Below, piece by piece: positions 7,103 through 9,084 of a stretch of 9,084 nucleotides of DNA. Each line of letters starts with the position of its first letter. Positions within the stretch are counted from its first letter, which is position 1. Origin of the DNA: an uncultured Gemmatimonadota bacterium (GTDB lineage: Bacteria; Gemmatimonadota; Gemmatimonadetes; Gemmatimonadales; Gemmatimonadaceae); NCBI GenBank assembly GCA_946479895.1, contig CAMLHT010000150.1:1-9084 (forward strand), in the 5' to 3' direction. The position numbers and the translations under genes were made by a program. A model generated the notes under the pieces. It searched no databases. It saw only the letters and a program-made list of their open reading frames with translations, and was not told the DNA's origin.

Positions 7103-8289
7103 TCGAAGAACTTCCGTTCTTCCGCCGCCATGCGCCGCAGGAGCGGACTGGGACGATAGCGGTCCTCCCCATAGTCGCCCTGAAGGCGGTTCATCCAGCC
7201 GAGGACGCGGCCGGCGCCGATCTCATCGCACCACGCGAGCAGGCCTCTCGGGTAGTTCACGCCCTTCGTCATCGCGAGGTCGATGTCCTTCGGCGTCGCC
7301 ACGCGCATCTGCACGGCGTCCACCGCCTCGTTGATCAGCATGGCCAGGATCCGCTCGTAGACGAGCAGCGCCAGGACGGGGTCCGTCGAGCCGGCCGGCT
7401 TTTCGGACCCTTCGGCGTAGCTGTAATAGCCCCGCCCGGACTTGCGCCCGAGAAAGCCCGCGTCCACGAGTCGCTGCTGCGTGAGCGACGGCCGGTAGCG
7501 CGGGTCGAAGAACATCGCCTCGAACACTGACTTCGTCACCGCGAAGTTCACGTCGTTGCCGATGAAATCCATCAGCTCGAACGGGCCCATGCGAAAGCCA
7601 CCCAGGTCGCGCATCGCCCGGTCGATGGTGGCGTAGTCGGCGATGCCTTCCTCGGCGATGCGGATGGCTTCTCCGTAGAACGGCCGCGCGATCCGGTTCA
7701 CGATGAATCCGGGCGTGTCGCTCGCGGTCACGGGGACCTTGCCCCAGGCCGCCATCAGCGCGAGACAGGCGGCCGCGATGGTATCGTCCGTACCCGACCA
7801 GGGGACGACTTCGACCAGCGGCATGACCTGCGCCGGGTTGAAGAAATGCAGGCCGATGAACCGCGCGCCGTTCTTCCGCTCCCCGCCGAGCGACGTCACC
7901 GACAGCGAAGACGTGTTGGTGGCCAGCACGCACGACGGGTCCACGACCTCCTCGAGCTGGCGGAAGAGCGCCTTCTTCGCGGCGAGGTCTTCCACGATGG
8001 CTTCGATGACCAGGCCGCATTCGGCGAAGGCGTCCATCTCGTCGCCGATCGCCCCCTCGCCGAACTCGATGCGGCCGAGCAGCGCATCGGCGTCGGCGCG
8101 CGCCATCTTCCCCTTCGCGACGAGGCCATCCAGGCCCCTGGCGATCCGCGCCTTCGCCTTCATCGCGGCGCCCGGAATCGCGTCGGCAATCACGACCGCG
8201 TTCCCCGCCGCCGCAGCGACCTGGGCAATGCCACTACCCATGGCTCCCGCGCCGGCGACGCCGACGGTTACCCGCTCCTGGAGCGCCAC
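7099..8289 (-). CDS. paaH: PaaH, 3-hydroxyadipyl-CoA dehydrogenase (short form)
   Basis: A 396-residue NAD-dependent 3-hydroxyacyl-CoA dehydrogenase that oxidises 3-hydroxyadipyl-CoA to 3-oxoadipyl-CoA for the thiolase. The NAD domain has GAGAMG at 13-18. The catalytic set aligned to human HADH is complete with the same spacing: Ser127 (NTSS), His148 (LHFFNPAQVM), Glu160 and Asn198 (TPGFIVNRIARPFY). A first C-terminal domain (about 190-292) ends in GRKSGRGYYSY. A second, PaaH-type copy (305-396) contains INEAVDA, GVNYPRGLLAW and YGEDRYRPSPLLRRM. E. coli PaaH (475 residues) has about 80 residues between these two domains; here there is only a linker of about 12-15. The start is GTG, which overlaps the paaG stop by one base (TAGTG) and leaves six residues before the first strand. 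Confidence 0.94.
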   Translation of the reverse strand: MALQERVTVGVAGAGAMGSGIAQVAAAAGNAVVIADAIPGAAMKAKARIARGLDGLVAKGKMARADADALLGRIEFGEGAIGDEMDAFAECGLVIEAIVEDLAAKKALFRQLEEVVDPSCVLATNTSSLSVTSLGGERKNGARFIGLHFFNPAQVMPLVEVVPWSGTDDTIAAACLALMAAWGKVPVTASDTPGFIVNRIARPFYGEAIRIAEEGIADYATIDRAMRDLGGFRMGPFELMDFIGNDVNFAVTKSVFEAMFFDPRYRPSLTQQRLVDAGFLGRKSGRGYYSYAEGSEKPAGSTDPVLALLVYERILAMLINEAVDAVQMRVATPKDIDLAMTKGVNYPRGLLAWCDEIGAGRVLGWMNRLQGDYGEDRYRPSPLLRRMAAEERKFFE

Positions 8290-9074
8290 TAGCGGCCCGT
8301 GTACACTGGCTGACGCTTCTCGAGGAAGGCCTTCACGCCTTCCTTGTAGTCGCCGCTCAAACCCGCCTCGCGCTGGAGGTTCTCCTCGAACGCCATGGCT
8401 TCCTCGAGGTCGAGGCCGAGCGAGTGGTTGAATCCGCGCTTGGTGAGTCCCATGGCCCGGGTCGGCATCTGGGCGAGGCGCGCCGCGATCTCACCCGCCG
8501 CCTCGACGACCGGATCGGCGACCTTGTACACCAGGCCCCACTCGCGGGCCTGCTCCGCCGTCACCTTGTCGTGCAGCATCGTCAGGGCGCTCGCGCGCTG
8601 GAGGCCCACCATGCGCGGCAGGAGGAAGGTGCCGCCGGTGTCGGGAATGACGCCGATCTTCGTGAACGACCAGACGAACGACGCGGCGGGGCTCGCGACG
8701 ACGATGTCGCACAGCAGCGCGAGCTGCGCGCCCGCGCCGGCGGCGATTCCGTTCACGGCGGCGACGACGGGCTTCTCGATCGTGCGGATCGCGCGGATGA
8801 CCGGCGTGTACACCGCCTTCACGATGGCGCCCAGGTCAGGATGCTCGTCGCCTTTCGGGATCGCCTCGGCCAGGTCCTGGCCCGCGCAGAACGCGCGGCC
8901 CGACCCGGTGAGGATGATGGCCCGGACGGAGTCGTCGCCCCGGATGCGCTCGAGCGCGGCGACGAGCTCGCCCGACAGCGCCCGGTTGAATGCGTTCAGC
9001 ACGGCCGGCCGGTTCAGCGTCAGCGTGGCGACGCCGTTCCGCGTCTCCGTGAGCAGCGTTTCTTCAGCGGTCAT
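8289..9074 (-). CDS. paaG: PaaG, ring-1,2-epoxyphenylacetyl-CoA isomerase
   Basis: A 261-residue crotonase-superfamily protein; E. coli PaaG is 262 residues. It isomerises the epoxide made by PaaABCE to oxepin-CoA and also shifts a double bond in a later chain intermediate. The oxyanion-hole segments are GRAFCAGQDL (59-68) and GIAAGAGAQLAL (109-120). The conserved Asp145 in IPDTGGT is in the position used by PaaG instead of the glutamate of true hydratases, which argues against PaaF. DLGAIVKAVYTPVIRAI, AREWGLVYKV and the terminal YTGR also align with E. coli PaaG from memory. It is the most upstream operon gene visible. No Shine-Dalgarno is seen in the ten bases before the ATG, where the window ends. 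Upstream genes of the operon may lie beyond. Confidence 0.95.
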   Translation of the reverse strand: MTAEETLLTETRNGVATLTLNRPAVLNAFNRALSGELVAALERIRGDDSVRAIILTGSGRAFCAGQDLAEAIPKGDEHPDLGAIVKAVYTPVIRAIRTIEKPVVAAVNGIAAGAGAQLALLCDIVVASPAASFVWSFTKIGVIPDTGGTFLLPRMVGLQRASALTMLHDKVTAEQAREWGLVYKVADPVVEAAGEIAARLAQMPTRAMGLTKRGFNHSLGLDLEEAMAFEENLQREAGLSGDYKEGVKAFLEKRQPVYTGR

Positions 9075-9084
9075 GGGGCGAAAG

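Noticed and set aside
6654..7172. A 172-codon minus-strand frame overlapping paaI
   Set aside because: It is a low-complexity shadow whose end (PSLRSG) again translates the repeat; paaI in the other frame has full family motifs.
8289..9074. Identification as PaaF (2,3-dehydroadipyl-CoA hydratase)
   Set aside because: The active-site motif IPDTGGT has Asp where hydratases carry Glu, and the N- and C-terminal motifs follow PaaG.

Overview
This GC-rich window carries most of the downstream half of an aerobic phenylacetate (phenylacetyl-CoA epoxide) degradation locus. Third codon positions are nearly all G or C. Six minus-strand genes, read from the right edge leftwards, match the Paa pathway by full-length sequence character: paaG (ring-epoxide isomerase), paaH (3-hydroxyadipyl-CoA dehydrogenase), paaI (thioesterase), paaJ/pcaF-type thiolase, paaY (hexapeptide-repeat thioesterase) and, after an interruption, paaZ (bifunctional ring-opening hydrolase and aldehyde dehydrogenase, cut by the left edge). 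The epoxidase genes paaABCDE, the hydratase paaF, the ligase paaK and any regulator are not in the window.

Layout. 1-1781: paaZ (minus, C-terminus missing). 1782-1853: short divergent intergenic region. 1854-3931: two overlapping plus-strand genes, a membrane-anchored SRPBCC (cyclase/dehydrase-like) protein and a zinc alcohol dehydrogenase of the formaldehyde-dehydrogenase-like class. 3932-4129: intergenic region dominated by a very long near-perfect hairpin whose arms are built from tandem 10-bp units. 4130-4774: plus-strand phospholipase/carboxylesterase-type alpha/beta hydrolase, ending 22 bp from the convergent paaY. 4797-9074: compact minus-strand operon paaG-paaH-paaI-paaJ-paaY. Its first two junctions are translationally overlapping. 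The last two gaps are almost entirely filled by two copies of a 30-bp dispersed repeat.

How the genes work together. PaaG converts ring-1,2-epoxyphenylacetyl-CoA to oxepin-CoA. PaaZ opens the ring hydrolytically and oxidises the resulting semialdehyde to 3-oxo-5,6-dehydrosuberyl-CoA. The thiolase removes acetyl-CoA. After isomerisation and hydration (PaaG, PaaF), PaaH oxidises 3-hydroxyadipyl-CoA and the thiolase cleaves 3-oxoadipyl-CoA to acetyl-CoA and succinyl-CoA. PaaI and PaaY are thioesterases that rescue CoA from stalled or dead-end intermediates. The plus-strand trio has no established Paa role and looks like an insertion between paaY and paaZ.

Organism. A GC-rich environmental bacterium. 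The combination of a short PaaH, the SRPBCC-dehydrogenase pair and the two intergenic repeat types makes me think of Gemmatimonadota or Acidobacteriota (Vicinamibacteria), but this is recollection, not proof. No new enzymatic system is evident. The least explained material is the repetitive DNA: the decamer-built hairpin and the 30-bp repeats placed at a fixed distance from start codons.
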